A stretch of DNA of 64,000 nucleotides from Ecdyonurus torrentis (GCA_949318235.1 OX439137.1:5130641-5194640), one strand, 5' to 3'; positions 12,007-30,690 are shown, counted from the first letter of the stretch. Notes: generated by a model from the sequence alone, not told the origin. Translations and numbers: made by a program.

Positions 12007-12563
12007 ATATAGTGAAAAAAGCAAAGAAAAAACAAACTATAAGCTAACTGTAAGATAATACATAATATTTAAGCATTATAATTATAGGATAAAATATTAT
12101 GAATAAATTTGAATTTAGCATCAATTCATTTCATATCGTTTAATTAAAAATAATTTTATATGATACTTCCTTAAATAATTTTTTATAAACGCAATATAAT
12201 ATAAAATCCAACCAAAGCAAAGTCTTATCGGTCACTACATATATAGTGTAAGGAAGTCCAGAATTTTTTTTTTTTAAATATATATATTGCTTAATATTAA
12301 TAATGATTGATTTATCATTTTATTCATACATTGGTATTAAATCTAGATAAAATAAAAACAATATTTTAAAAATAAATTAATTAAAGAGATCCTTCACTCA
12401 TTTTTTAAAACCCTCTAAATCATAAATCACGATATAGAACCTTTATATTATAGTACATACATATAAATAATATTATATCACTTAACCCCATTGTAGCCTC
12501 ACAAACTAGGAAGCAAACTAGTAACGAAGTCAAGCCACATTACAATTTCTATTGTAAGACGGG

Positions 12564-12921
12564 TTAAAGCCATAAACCACATAACACAACATGTGCTTTA
12601 ATATGCTTTATAATGAATAAACATAAAATGGGATCTTCAAAACTGATGACAATTTTTACCAGAGTATTAATGTAGTCCCACGAGAGAGCATGAAAATACT
12701 GTAAAGTATGCAATTTGCGTGACTACTCATGTTTCTGATGTCAGAAACATGCAAAATTAGTAAAAAAAAAAATTGTTGTGCAGGTTGCATAAATCGAAAT
12801 TTTCTGATATTTACTACGGAGCTACAGTTGGGTTTTGAGACAAATTAAAGTTATTTATGTAAATCCCATCAAGTGTTTTGTGATATAAATGCTTATATCC
12901 TCTTCTGGTCTATTCCTTTAA
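12564..12921. mobile_element. MITE family A, copy 3
   Basis: TTAA-bounded: begins TTAAAGCCATAAACCACATA and ends GGTCTATTCCTTTAA. Shares the family core 'CCCACGAGAGAGC' and 'TGGGTTTTGAGACAAA'. Confidence 0.85.
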
Positions 12922-13149
12922 GTAATTAAAAACAAACTGGAACTTGACCAAGATTGACCAAGACCAATATCAGAGGACCATTTTATTGGGTTTTGTACCT
13001 TTTGTGGCCTCAATAAAAGTTATTATCTATGGAAAAAAAATGAAATTTCTACTAGTTAAATATTTGCGGTACATTTTTCAAAACTGCACTTATAAGAATA
13101 ATAAAAGTACGCTAATAGTTAATGGTTGTAAATACAACCATAGAAAGAA

Positions 13150-13360
13150 GAAATAACGTAAAATATGCTGTATTAAGGTATTACAGCATAAATTTCGCTA
13201 AATCGGAACAGCATGAAAAGTCTTATGCTGTATAAATAAATATTATTAAATATGTATAATAGATATTAAGTAGTATAAATATATTATGTAATAATAATGA
13301 ATAAATGTTGCTGAATTAGGCTAACATAATTTTTGCGTATTTATTTCTGTCCATGCAAGG
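13150..13360. mobile_element. MITE family C copy
   Basis: 'ATTACAGCATAAATTTCGCTAAAT' with downstream 'GCTAACATAATTTTTGCG' matches the palindromic GCATAAATTATGC family. Confidence 0.55.
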
Positions 13361-13419
13361 AGTTCAAAACGTTAGCAAAACTTACGTTTACTGGTTGGTT
13401 ATACAGTATATTAATCTTA

Positions 13420-13700
13420 AACTCTAAAAATTGGTGCATTACTTTAGTTATGAAAACTAACTTATTTAAGATAATCACTTTTAAGTTATTATGAGTAGCT
13501 AAAATAATGCATTTTAGCAAATTATTAAAAACAGTTATTTCAACTTAAAATAGATTTAAAAAACTTAAAACAACTTAAAATAGTTTTTTTAATAACTTGC
13601 TAAAAGGCACTATTTTAGCTACTCATAATAACTGAAAAGTGATTATCTTAAATAAGTTAGGATTCGTAACTAAAGTAATGCACCAATTTTTAGAGTGTAC
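13420..13700. mobile_element. MITE with ~120-bp inverted arms, 3' of gene C
   Basis: The left arm begins 'ACTCTAAAAATTGGTGCATT' and the right arm ends with its complement 'AATGCACCAATTTTTAGAGT'. Mirrored identity continues through 'AAGATAATCACTTTT' and 'TTATTATGAGTAGCT' reversed. It ends within about 10 bp of the last stop codon of gene C. Confidence 0.8.
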
Positions 13701-14504
13701 AGATTTTGTTACATCCTTCTTCTGTTAACAACGCCATACATATCATTTTCTACATCTGCTTGATTAGAAGTTCCTGCTACGGGTTGATTATTTTGTGTAT
13801 TTTGTGCATTTCTAGTTGCTTCAATTCTTCACCTTCTTCTTCTTAATTGAACTTCTTTATAAATAATAAACGGAGTCAGAAGTAAAAATAAGAAGATTTC
13901 AGTATAAATTATAATAGTTAATGTTTTTATTTTCATAGGGTATTCGCTCCATGCAAGACAAGATTCTTCGCCTAGAACATTGGGAGTAGTATCTGTAGTA
14001 TTGATTGTGGGGTCATCAGATGTTGTAGAAGCAATAGAGGTTATTAATTCAGTAGTAGTAGTAGCTGAAATTATGAATGATATAAGATATATTAAAAACA
14101 AATGTAAAATTTGGCAACAAACGTAAAACTTAGCAAAGCTGGCTAGTACAGCAAAATTTAGATAATAAAAGTAAATAATAATAAGGAATGCAAATATCAG
14201 TTTACACAATTATAAGAAATATGATAGGAATTAGTTTTATAAATATTTTTAAAAATAGATCTATATTTTTGTGTTTGTAATATAAAAAATTGAAAATGTT
14301 GTGTATTTGTTAAAAATTATAATCAATGAGTTATTGATAGAGACTGGATAATATTTTTAGATTGGGAAAATGGAAAGCTATTTACCTGCCCTACAACCTG
14401 TTGCTAGTTTGCATATTAATTAATTTCTCATTTTGTAGCTGTGAATATCAAACAAATTTAATACATATTATTAAAACTTCTTGTAGAGCAATTTTTTTTT
14501 CCAA

Positions 14505-14790
14505 TATTGTATTCTCACGCTACACCTTTCCCACGGTCTCGTTAAGACATTATCTTATCGATAAGTTAAATGTAAAGCGCACACGTTGGTAGTCTACGTC
14601 CTAAATACAAGTCCGGCATTCACCATGGAAACTTTAAGCAGGCTAACCAGTACAATCACAACAATTATGCACCTTCCAAATGCTGTGTCATGGAATGCAT
14701 GTATGTACTGTACATACACGTGCAACGTGCTGTGCACTCACACTTCACGTAGTCACCCAAATAATAATTCAAACTTGTACTCAATGGACG
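14505..14790 (-). mobile_element. tRNA-derived SINE, copy 2 (5'-truncated)
   Basis: Shares 'AAGACATTATCTTATCGATAAG', 'GTCCGGCATTCACCATGG' and 'ATGGAATGCATGTA' with the other copies. The tRNA-like head is cut off near 14790. Lies in gene C's last intron. Confidence 0.7.
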
Positions 14791-15110
14791 TTATCGGTTT
14801 AGCGCGCGGGGTGCTGCGGGGAAAGCTAAGGGTCCCCTAATTTAACATTACGCTTATGGAGAAAAACACATTTTTTGCGATTTTTGAGAAAACTACTCCA
14901 CCGATTTTGGAGAAATTTAAATGAGAAATACTAGACATACTACTACGTGTTTTAAGCCATAGAAATTTTTTAACAATTTTTAAACCGATAACCTCCATTA
15001 AGAACACAGCTTAGTCATATGGCTTTAATGCATTCAGCCCTACAAGCTCGGAATGGTAGCTGTAACTGTCATTTTCATTCAAAAATCCAGTCTCTATATA
15101 TTTATTAAAA
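14791..15110. other. Unclassified repeat-like segment
   Basis: Contains 'GCGCGCGGGGTGCTGCGGGG', unusually GC-rich for this window, then 'GAGAAAACTACTCCACCGAT'. It looks like a fragment of an older dispersed element, but no terminal repeats were found. Confidence 0.35.
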
Positions 15111-15429
15111 TTTTAAATTTGTTTATTAAAACTAAATGTATAACAAGAAGTTCTCTTTAAAAAAGGAAGTGGGGGGATTAAATTTTCTTTTATTTTATAT
15201 TATAACAAATGATAATAAATGTATGCTGTGATGATTTCTTAATTTAAAAATATGCCTTGAAAACTGTTTATGTTATGACATGCAATATACACTAAATATT
15301 ACTCAAATTACCTTAACAAATAACATCAAATTACCTTAACTTATCTGAATCAATTTGCTGAAATTACGCTAGCACACAAAAATATATAATAATATATTGC
15401 ACTTTTTTTGTCCATGGAGGTAGAGAGAG

Positions 15430-16206
<777 letters not shown>

Positions 16207-18707
16207 TACTTACTTGTCGTAAAGCAGTTGTCTCCACAAAACTCACAAGTTGGTATTTCTCCATCCAGTTTACCAATGTTGCATGACCATAGACTCTTCG
16301 TCGAATTACTTAACTTATAATATTCTGGGCATGAGAAATTATAAACACCTAATGAGAATTCTGCTCTAAGATTGTTTCTCATTTGGTCATTGTAGATAAA
16401 TGAATTGTCTGAAATATAGATTACAATATGATAAACAATATTACCACAGGATACAGATAGTCCTAATTTTATCCTTTATATTTATATGTTCTATACATAA
16501 TTTTGTTCTGGAATCCAATAAAATCTGTTTTCTTTCAAATTTTTTAAAAATTAAGAAATTTTTACTATAACTTACTAGCACAGTTGGGAAATCCAAATCT
16601 ATTAGAGTTTGAAATAAAAATCCAACTCTTGTTTTTTCTACATTCTACCGTAATGTCGAGACAATTATCACGGCATGTTACGTTTCTTTTTTCGTTCAAA
16701 TATCCAGAACGGTCGTCAGTTGATTTCAATTACTATACAGGTCATCTCCTTTGCATACATCGCACCCATCTAAAATAAGTTCAATGAATTAATAGATGTT
16801 TATTAATTTTTATGTAAACTTTTAAGAAAAAACTTTAAAAAAAATTTATACCTTTTTATTATAAAAATTAGGTTCATATTAAAAAAAAAGTTAAAATTTT
16901 CTTACAAACTTACGTAAAATTACTGCATAGAATCGCATTTAAAGCTATGGTTATAACTATAGAACTATAGTTATGATAAAATATATCATGCATGTTATAA
17001 TAAGTTTTTGTTTCTTAATCATTGATAACATTTATATTTTGTTTTAATATTTTAAATTCTTTTGAAATATTTGAAATATAAGTATTTTTCTTAAGAATCA
17101 GTTTAATTTTTAGTCATTATTAATTTATATTTTTGTCATCAATGTTATTTTTATTATAATTATATACTGTAAATAACTTCTGACATGACAAACGCTTGTT
17201 TTAACACATCGTTACTATATAAATTGCCTGGATCAATCAAGAAATCTTATTTTAGTGTACAATAATATTAATAATAATTAGAGTATTGCAACTTTATTGC
17301 CGTTTATTTGTATTGTATTTTTACACACAGTGCTTATGTTATTGAGAAATTTTATCGCGTCGGTAAAATAGACGCTGATATTAGGGAACTATAAAATATC
17401 AATATAAAAAACACACTAAAATAAATATATGCAAATATCAATATCGATGTTAACCACTGGTGACTCTCTTTGAAAAAATTATTTGTTCAGATAATAATCC
17501 TATAATATTCTAATATCATTACCCTTTTATTTTTAACGTTCTTTTATAACCCGTATTTGAAGCGCAAAGAGTGTTTATAAATTAATGTGTTTAATAGTTC
17601 TGTGGAATAAATATATTATATTTATTTTAATTTAACTTTTTAATTTAATTACGGACATAAATTTATAACTAAAATCGTTTCTAAAAAAAATTGGTCACAA
17701 AAAAAGGTAATAATTTTCTTTTAAATAACATTTTTCCAATGTACACACTCTATTATAAAATATCTTACTCTATTGCCTTAGAGGAAAGGCAGAGAATAAA
17801 TTTATCTATGACAGAGAATGTACAGTACAATCAGTTATTCATCTACGTTCTACAAGTGTCTTAACCCATATAAAAAGGAAGGAAAAAAATAACCTAAAAC
17901 CCAGTTTTGCAATATTGTATTTAAAAATACAGTAGTCAATGAAATGTGGTGACGACTTTACTGCAGCGTTCACAATCTAATTAATAACGTCAATGTCGCC
18001 ACAAGCATAAGAACTAAACTAAAATAGACGTCAAAGTTTTTTCATTGCAGTACACACTTTTTACCATTCAATTTTAACTCAATTATGGCATAATTTACAT
18101 TGTCAGTTTTATCAATTAAAGGTTTTAAAAATAATGCATTATCCGATCTTATATCCGTATCACAATTCAAATTTTGGTTTATTATTATTATTATTTTTTT
18201 TTTAAATAAGTGGGTAGTTACACATTTAGTAAGAGCTCATTTCTGTAGTTCTTTCCCCGGAAAGTGGATTTCCCTTTGTTTTATTTTGTTACTTTATTTG
18301 AATCGGCTTTTGATAATCGATAATTATTATTTGCTAGATTCTTTTATCATTTTTCGTAATCTTGAAATGAAAGTTGTTCGGGCTTTGACAAAACTAAAAT
18401 TTTCAATCTTTGTGGATTCCTGACCGTTCATTAAAAAAACTACCTGCTTCGAAATAAAATAGATTTGACATATTAATTCTAAAAAATAAATGTAGAATTA
18501 ATCTAGTTGTATAAGTATAACAATAGATGTGTGATTATGTAATTTTTTTAGTAATATCTGACTACACTGCTTGTTCAATACGAAAATAGTGTACTATAAT
18601 TACAAAATTCTTTACAAAACTTTGTACGAAATTTTTAACACTGATTATTAAGAATGACGTTTAGACACGCGACAGAAAAATTGATGTGTAAACTAAAATT
18701 ACGTCAG

Positions 18708-18708
<1 letters not shown>

Positions 18709-18772
<64 letters not shown>
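18709..18772. repeat. (CA)n microsatellite
   Basis: About 30 CA units, followed directly by 'CATATCATGACGCCATAATC'. Confidence 0.97.
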
Positions 18773-18775
<3 letters not shown>

Positions 18776-18910
18776 TACACATATCATGACGCCATAATCC
18801 CTTTCGGGGTAGGCCAGGACGAATCCTTTTTAGTAAGAGGGCTTACAATGAACTGTGAACTGTGGCTTACCAGACCACAGGCTCTACCCTTAATACCACA
18901 CTCACACTAA
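18776..18910. repeat. Possible retroelement 3' end beside CA tract
   Basis: 'CCCTTTCGGGGTAGGCCAGGACGAATCC' type sequence (shorter motif CCTTTCGGGGTAGGC) resembles 3' ends of RTE-like retroelements that I recall from other invertebrates. No second copy in this window, so this is tentative. Confidence 0.3.
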
Positions 18911-19309
18911 TAAACACTAACTAACAAAATTCACCATCAAAATTAGTTTTTTTTTAAGAATATTATCTATTTCTTTATACTTACCACATAGCTCTTGATT
19001 ATACCATTTTTTTCGTGATTTGAGGCATGCTAACTCAATCTTCTTCGTGGGACACTCCGTACATTCACAATGAGCGGTACCGTTATGATGTTCACTTCTC
19101 TTGCAGTTTTGAATGACATCTCTCTTGGGATAATATGGCTCACCACAGCCAGTACCTCTGTCTTGAACTTAGAAAATAAAATTTGTTAAGTTTACAGTGC
19201 AATAAATTATTTTAGAATACAAGAAATTTATTTAAAATTTGTAACCTATATATTTTGCCATCATGACTGTTTTGCTTGTTAAACGATATAGGTAAAAAAA
19301 ACTTTTATT

Positions 19310-19660
19310 ACTGCTATAGTATGATCTCAGACTACACCTTCACCATAATTCCAACACGACATTGTCTAAACGACGTTTACAACGCCAACCACATAAGTAA
19401 GCAAGCCTTGACCTACATAAAAAGTCCGGCATTTGCCATGAAAGCTTACAGAAACCGTGGAAACTCTTGACAGGCTAGACGGTGCAAGCACATCGATAAT
19501 GCCTCCTTAATACTGTGCGTTGTCATGTAATACAAGCAATCACGCATCGTGCAACTTGTTTTGCTCTCACACTCCACATACACACCAAGCAGTGGCTCAA
19601 ACCTGAGCCTGATAAAAAAAAAAGTTACGATTCAGCTGCCTCGTTATACCAAATCAAAAT
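19310..19660 (-). mobile_element. tRNA-derived SINE, copy 3
   Basis: Shares 'ACATTGTCTAAACGACG', 'AAGTCCGGCATTTGCCATG', 'GTGCAAGCACATCGAT' and 'GGCTCAAACCTGAG' with the family. Diverged copy in a gene C intron. Confidence 0.7.
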
Positions 19661-19954
19661 GCTGCAATCGCAATATTATGCTTATGAGAAGTAAGAGAGA
19701 CAGAGATATATATACGTCATATATTATTCTATGTAAAATAAGTAATGTTTATACAAAAAATTACAAGCACAGCCGTCAATTGAAATTGATAAATATAAAT
19801 AAGTCACTTTTAGTTACGTATATATAATTATATTTACCTTTTATCTTTGAAACAGTTGCTACGTATTCAATGGTAACGTCTTTAGCCATGTTGACACAAC
19901 CTGAAAATACGAAATATTTTTGAAAAAGGACTTTCTACAGTAGTTAGAACAAGC

Positions 19955-19957
<3 letters not shown>

Positions 19958-20022
<65 letters not shown>
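19958..20022. repeat. (AT)n microsatellite
   Basis: About 32 AT units in gene C intron 1. Confidence 0.97.
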
Positions 20023-20024
<2 letters not shown>

Positions 20025-20440
20025 GTGTGTGTGTGTCTATACACCAACAAAGCAATTATTATTTGGATATCATTGCACTTTAATTATAATTAATTTCTTA
20101 TATCTCGTCAAAGCGCCCCAACTTCTCTTTTAAACTAGAATTAGAACTTTTCTGGTATTTAGTTATTTTAGTTTAGGAGCTTTGTTTTGTTCAGTTGCGA
20201 CAACCGTCGCTATACAATTTTACCGTTGTTATAATAATATCAACTGGATATATACTTACCAAATCTAAACAATGCAGAAAACAAAACAAGTAATATACTC
20301 TGCTTCATTGTGAGTTAATTAAACTATATACAACAACAAAATACACTTTTTGACTAACTTTCAGTGACAGAGAAAATTTATAATTATCTTCCGTGTTATT
20401 ACCACGACCAGTGTCCGGATCTGATGTCAAGAAAACCACT

Positions 20441-20450
20441 TTTCTTCCTC
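20441..20450 (-). promoter_or_regulatory. ETS-like GGAAG motif upstream of gene C
   Basis: Plus-strand TTTCTTCCTC about 130 bp upstream of the gene C start; GAGGAAG on the coding strand. Compare the motifs before genes D, G and H. Confidence 0.25.
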
Positions 20451-22490
20451 ATGAATATATTTTCTTTTAGTTAAAAATATAATAATTTGCACCGAATATC
20501 CTAGTGTCAGTAGTGACTATATTGGATTTTCTATATAAAACTAAAACTACAATTTAAATTCTTTGTATGGTTTTTTAAAATAAAATCTACAATTTATAAT
20601 ATGAATAATATGCAAATTCGCATTATTTTATTAGAAAAACAACGCACACATTTTTTTAAACCTCCATCAATTAAAAATATTTCTTGCATTTGAAATAATA
20701 TATTTTTAATATTTATGTTTTACTAAAAAAAAAAAAAAAAAAAAAAAACATTGATTGAAATTCAAAAAATTATAAATTATCGATATTATTGCTATTGGAT
20801 TTTTAATGACTCCATGTACACACCTAAATTTTTACAGTGTACTCAGTTTTACAATGCGTTAAGTATTGTGGATGTAAAATTATGACGTCACTGAACATGG
20901 ACAATCTATAAAAGCATAATCAACGTCACAAGCGTTATTGAATCACAATAAATAAACGTCTAATTCAGTCACGTCACATAAGGTCTAAACACCTTTTACA
21001 TCATAATTATTGAATCTACACTAAGGTGCAAAAATATTTAAGGGAGTAGGCGACCGAGGTCGGCCATTAGACTCAAACTTTTCTCGTCAAAAAAAATCTG
21101 AAATTTTGCACAATGATACTTCAGCTTGAGATAATTCAAATATATAACAAATTTTGGGAGGATCACCGTGCAAATTAATGTTATATGATTTTTTGCCGAA
21201 AGTTAATTTCAAGATTTTTTTTTTCGGAACGGTCAAACATCATGACATTTTTATCACGGCTAGGTGTGACCCATATTTACATAGTGACATCAAATTCAGA
21301 CCTAAAACAGTTATAGGTTTTGAGATATAAGGTCGGTACCTTACTTCCTTAATGGAAAAAAATGTTTTACAATATCAATGATTTCCTTGTCACTAATGAA
21401 CAATAAAGTAATATATATAATTATGTTTTACTAGTATTATTGTGTTATTATTATTAAGTATATTATGTTTGTTATGTGACATGTTCTACACAGTAAAAGT
21501 CATGGAATGTAATATAATCATTACTATTTAAAATATTGCAAAACTGTGAAACAGGAATTTAGTAATAATTTTCCATGGTGTGTTAATACATTTTTTTAAA
21601 TATTATAAAATATAAAACAGTTTTGTTTACAATTTTTCTTCATTTTTATTCATATACTTATGAATATGTAAAATTTTATATTTTGTAATACCTATATGTA
21701 CTGTAATTATACTTAAAGGCGTAGAACACCTTGAAAAAAAAATCTTGTCTACTATCCTAAAATACCTAAATATCAACGTTGATTTGACCAGAGTTATTGA
21801 TTTTTAATTTATTTTTCATTCACAAAATAGCATACGAGGGTGTATGACGTCACAGCTTACTAGCATACGCGCGTGGTAATGGTATCATAGTATTATTGTA
21901 TTCATGTAATGGTATCATAGTATTATTGTATTCATATTAATATACGTAACTTGCAGTTATAGGTAAAAACAGTTAATAAAAATATTCTCTGTTAAAATCA
22001 TATTTTTTTTATTATAATGTAATACATACTTTACAACAGTTGAAATATATGAATAATTATTATATACATCGATATTTTACTGATATATTCAGTATACCTT
22101 TAGATAACATATAATAATAATAGTAATAAACTTCATTAATAAGGCGTTATATTACGCTGTGTAAATATTTTCTTTTTATTTAACCGATTTATTTGCTTTT
22201 TTGTTATCTTTCTAAATTTAATAAATAATAACTCTAAATAAATAAAATATTCATATTTATTGTACAATATATACACTTTTTTTAATAATAATTGAAAGGA
22301 TGAGCTTTAGACCTGAAAAATATGTGACCTACTCTCACATCTACATGATAACACAGTACATGGTATTTTTGGTTGGCCAAACATGGTTAAAATTAAAAAT
22401 CAATAGTAGTAATTGACAATTCTATCTGAAAAAACATTGAACATAAATAAATTACACATAACAAGGAGTAAAAAAAATTGATTTATATAA
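20451..22490. other. AT-rich spacer between genes C and D
   Basis: No exon seen. 21000-21350 ('GGGAGTAGGCGACCGAGGTCGG') looks like part of an older repeat. A 31-bp direct repeat ('GGTATCATAGTATTATTG', then TATTCAT) occurs twice around 21891-21940. Confidence 0.4.
21713..21875. mobile_element. MITE family B, copy 2 (half element)
   Basis: Begins TTAAAGGCGTAGAACACCTTG and runs through 'TATCAACGTTGATTTG' to GACGTCACAGCTTAC. The mirrored right half is missing. Confidence 0.75.
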
Positions 22491-22493
22491 AGG

Positions 22494-22497
<4 letters not shown>

Positions 22498-22571
<74 letters not shown>
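22498..22571. repeat. (GA)n microsatellite
   Basis: About 36 uninterrupted GA units. Confidence 0.97.
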
Positions 22572-22574
<3 letters not shown>

Positions 22575-22940
22575 GATGCTATGCTATCGTATGCGAATAA
22601 TAAAAATGGTATTCTAATGGAATGGATGTTTAAGGAAAATTAAAATGTTTTAAGAGGAAAATCTTAATTTGCAGAGAAGAAACTACTTCATCCATAACTG
22701 GGATTACGTAGACGTAATAATTAATTAATTATACAAATAAGTTATAGGATGACATTAGTTATATATTTATATAGTATAGAAATATATAATACTTTTTGTA
22801 CAGTTACAGCTCAAAATATAACAAGAAATAAAGCATATTTATCTATGAGTATTCTATATACATATTTACATTGTTTTATCCAATTGATTTAAATAATACG
22901 TATATACACTTGTTCACTTTGCATGTATTTGCAAAGAATT

Positions 22941-23085
<145 letters not shown>

Positions 23086-23583
23086 AATATGTTGCTATTA
23101 TTATTGTATAAGTATGTATAATTAAAATAAATTTAAACACAATTAAAAACTAATATCAACAAAATGCTTAATACTTGTAGAAAATTTAATTAAATTTTTT
23201 ACATTTAAAAAATTCATAATAAGTATGACCGGTTATCTCTGAGTGTGACAGATTTTACAATGCAAAATATTATGAAAATTATTGAAAACATGCCTTTTTC
23301 AATGAAATAGAGATCTATACCCGTAACTAATTATTTTAATAAATATTTGTATCTAGTAGGATATATTGTTACGAGTAAACGATACAATAAGCTCTAAAAT
23401 GATGACAAATTTGCAGAACAAATGGTTCAAATCAAGAAATGTTATATCTCCATTCCGTTTACTGTAATCACAAGTAAATAAAAGGGTTACTGTACCCAAG
23501 TTAAATTGATAATTGATGCAATTGGACCAACATACAGTATAGCCAGGAACATTTTAGTTTGTATAAAATTATGTTTTTAAATT

Positions 23584-23586
<3 letters not shown>

Positions 23587-23676
<90 letters not shown>
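23587..23676. repeat. (AT)n microsatellite
   Basis: About 45 AT units, roughly 110 bp 3' of gene D. Confidence 0.97.
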
Positions 23677-23681
<5 letters not shown>

Positions 23682-23788
23682 AAAAAAACTTTAATAAGAT
23701 TACATTTTTTTCTTGTTTAAAAATACGAGTAAAAAACTGTATGTTTTAAGTACCATGATTAAATGAAAATGAACAATGTTTTCGTTGA

Positions 23789-27572
<3,784 letters not shown>

Positions 27573-27653
27573 ATTTTTAGAACACTTTCACATTAAGATG
27601 CAATAACAGATTTTTTTTTTAAAGAATAAAAATATACACGAGATATTTAAATC

Positions 27654-27671
27654 GTCACTTCCTTAGGAAAC
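27654..27671 (-). promoter_or_regulatory. ETS-like motif upstream of gene D
   Basis: 'CACTTCCTTAGGAAAC' gives GGAAGTG on the coding strand about 85 bp before the gene D start codon, similar to the motif before G and H. Confidence 0.35.
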
Positions 27672-27769
27672 ATTGTGGTAGTTTATATCTTTACATATTG
27701 TTGTTAGGATGCTGGTTTTCCTGTACTGTGTAGCAAAAGTTTTGTAAAATTGTCTGCTTTTTTTTTTAA

Positions 27770-28136
27770 ATGGTTTTATAACATTAGAAATAAAATAATA
27801 TTATTTTACATCCTATATTTATCTTATAATAAAAAAGAGGCTTTTTAAGGAAAATGATTTTAAATAAAAAGCAGTAATAATGCATATGAACAGCACTGTT
27901 GACGGTTACTACTAGTACTGTAAAAAAAAAATGTCTGGAATTTGAAATTCAGTTAAAAAATTATCCGTTCTAGAAATAACTTTTGCTAGAATACTTTTTA
28001 ATAGTAAAAATAAAATAGTATTTGCTTTATCTTATATAGGCTTTGTGATATATTCATGAGAAAAATCTTATTTTTTAATAAATTTGTAACAATTTAATCG
28101 TTTTGCTAATGTATAGAATCTCCTAATGCTAATTGA

Positions 28137-28140
<4 letters not shown>
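27770..28140. other. AT-rich spacer upstream of gene D
   Basis: Nothing recognisable beyond AT-rich low-complexity sequence. Confidence 0.35.

Positions 28141-28171
<31 letters not shown>
28141..28171. repeat. (CT)n microsatellite
   Basis: About 15 CT units. Confidence 0.9.
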
Positions 28172-28172
<1 letters not shown>

Positions 28173-30399
28173 ACTTACACACACACTCTTTCTGTAATTT
28201 TTTTAACGAAACAACTAAAGTATAAAACTAAAAATATTTTGGTTCCACAAAATCTTTATTTTATACTATATTTACAAAAAAAATCAATGGTTTATTAATA
28301 CACAAAAAAATTTAAATTTTTTTAAAAATTTTTTTACTTAATTACAAAATATTGTGTATGGCTACACATATATGAGAAAAATATATAAAATATTGCTGTA
28401 AAAATTGCCAAAATATTAAAGTTGTACAAAAATCAATACAAAAACAGGAGTATACACCAAAAATAAGTAAATGTTTACAAAATAATAGTGCGAACAGTAA
28501 GTGTAATAGTTCTAATAGAATGTGTTTTTTAAAAAAATCAGTATATTTTTGGTGTCATTTACAAATGTTAAAAAATAATTCGATCAAATATGGATAAAAA
28601 AAAGTAGCAGACTTCAAATATTTTTATTTTATAATTTTTTTTTTTTTTTTTTTACTTGGAAGCTAATGAATAACTGCAATAAAATAATTAACTATTAATT
28701 AATCATTAAAGTTAATAATACTTTATTTAAGTAAAAAAATTAATAGTGTTAATAATAATTTAAATTTATTTTGCTTCACTGCACCTTTTATTCATCTATG
28801 AAAACTTACTGACAACATTTTATTTCAACTGTTATGCTATATATTAATTTATCAATCCATTTAAAACATTGTAAGAAATTAAAACAGAACTAATATTTAC
28901 ATTGTACTAAATTTATATTGAGCGTACTATGATTAAAAAGAGGGGTTGTGACCACTTTGAGGACCTCTGGGAACCAGAGTTCTAATTTTAGAACATTTTT
29001 ATTACAATTTTCGATTTCCGCGTTATATTTTACATATGATTTGGTACTGTGAAATTAAAATAAAAATTTTGTCCCATTTAAATCTCATTTGAATACATGC
29101 AAAACTTATAAAAAATATAAGCCCAATACTTCGCGAAAAGTAAATTTACAACCGAGATTTTCTTGATGGTATAATGCCATTAAGTCATAAAGTTCTATAT
29201 ACTATCTACCAAGTTTCAACAAATTCGGAGTGACAGATATTGCAAAACCTCCTTGTACGTTGACAAAATTTCATAATTCTGGGCGGCATATTTAAAAATT
29301 TCAGCCAAGAATAAATATTATATGTCATAACATAATTAAGCTAAATGCAGCTAAAATTTATGCATAACAAACAACATTATTTTTGCTATATTATAAAGCT
29401 ATTTTTCAACTAAAAATGATTAAAATAATCATTATAAACACTTATGTTATTACAAAAGAGCAATACTTGTGCTCTAAAATATATAATTTTAATGCAGCAT
29501 AAATTATGTAATATATTTTTTCCGTTCATATAATTATTTTAAAAAAAACAAACATTTATATATAAATAATAAAAGCAATTTAAGTAACTATTGACAAATT
29601 TTTAAAAGTATTCATTTCTGATATCATCATAAAAGGTAACTGAAATCATTCAAAATCATTTTTAGTATCCTGTGTAGATATACATTCACATATTCATTTT
29701 CTCCCGTTGTGCGATACATTTGTTTTTTTCGTATACATTGCGATATAAATAACTATAATGATTATAAAAGATAATATATATGATTTTATTACTTTCTATG
29801 TCTTTACAGAGTAGAACAAAGTCAAAAAACACAAATATAACTGATATTGTTATATACAGTATGTAATAATATTATTACGTAATATATAATATGTATTTAA
29901 GTATTTGATATATAAGCATACAAGAGATATAAAATTTAAGTTTTTTAAATTTTTTGGTTTCATCCAAAAACAGGCTTGTGCCCAATACACTGGAGGTACC
30001 GAAACGAAATGAATAACTTTCAATTTTTGTAATGCATTTCAGTGTATAGTTGTGAAATTTTATGATTTCGTTGCGGTACTAATTATTATAATTAGTAATT
30101 ATTATAATTATTTAAGACTAAAACAAAATTTTTGAGAGTTATATCATGCAAATTCAAATTATTTATTTTTAATTTTAAGACATGTTATTTTATAATAAAC
30201 TATCATGTATAGATTTTTTATTCATTTTAAATTAATCGTAAAAGATATTAATTTTTAAGCTGTTGCATAATGTGGTTGCTCTATATAGTAATAAATGAAT
30301 TTTTAATAATAATAATAATTTTTAAGTAATAATGAACCATTGTTATTATATCAGTACCTATATATTAAACTGTGTATAATAAAATCAGAGTTCATACAC
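28172..30399. other. Gene-free AT-rich stretch
   Basis: No exon found on either strand. 28940-29290 ('GACCTCTGGGAACCAGAG') looks like an older repeat. 29320-29530 has degenerate MITE family C sequence. The rest is A/T low complexity. Confidence 0.4.
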
Positions 30400-30690
30400 C
30401 CTATTAGATTCGCATGACGTCATATTTATTGCACTTTAATGTCATACTGGAGTATTCAATAGCATAGGACAAACCTCGTTTTTGGCTATTTTCTTTGAGA
30501 AATGTTTTTTTTTTTTTTTTTTTCCCCTCACATACTTAAGATGCTAATTCAACTTATTAACAGCATTAATGCACTCAAAAATATTGCTTAGTATTTTTAA
30601 ACTGACAAAATGAGTTATTTTCCTATGCTATCCATGTTATTGAGTGATCCAACATGGCGTTGACTTAAACATGAATGCACCGACCCTATA
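30400..30690. repeat. Repeat family F, copy 2
   Basis: Matches 9117-9425: 'AGCATAGGACAAACCTCGT', 'TTTTCTTTGAGAAATG', 'GAGTGATCCAACATGGCG'. Confidence 0.6.

Noticed and set aside
18100..18423. 107-residue hydrophobic plus-strand ORF
   Set aside because: No splice signals or family motifs; hydrophobicity comes from T-rich DNA.
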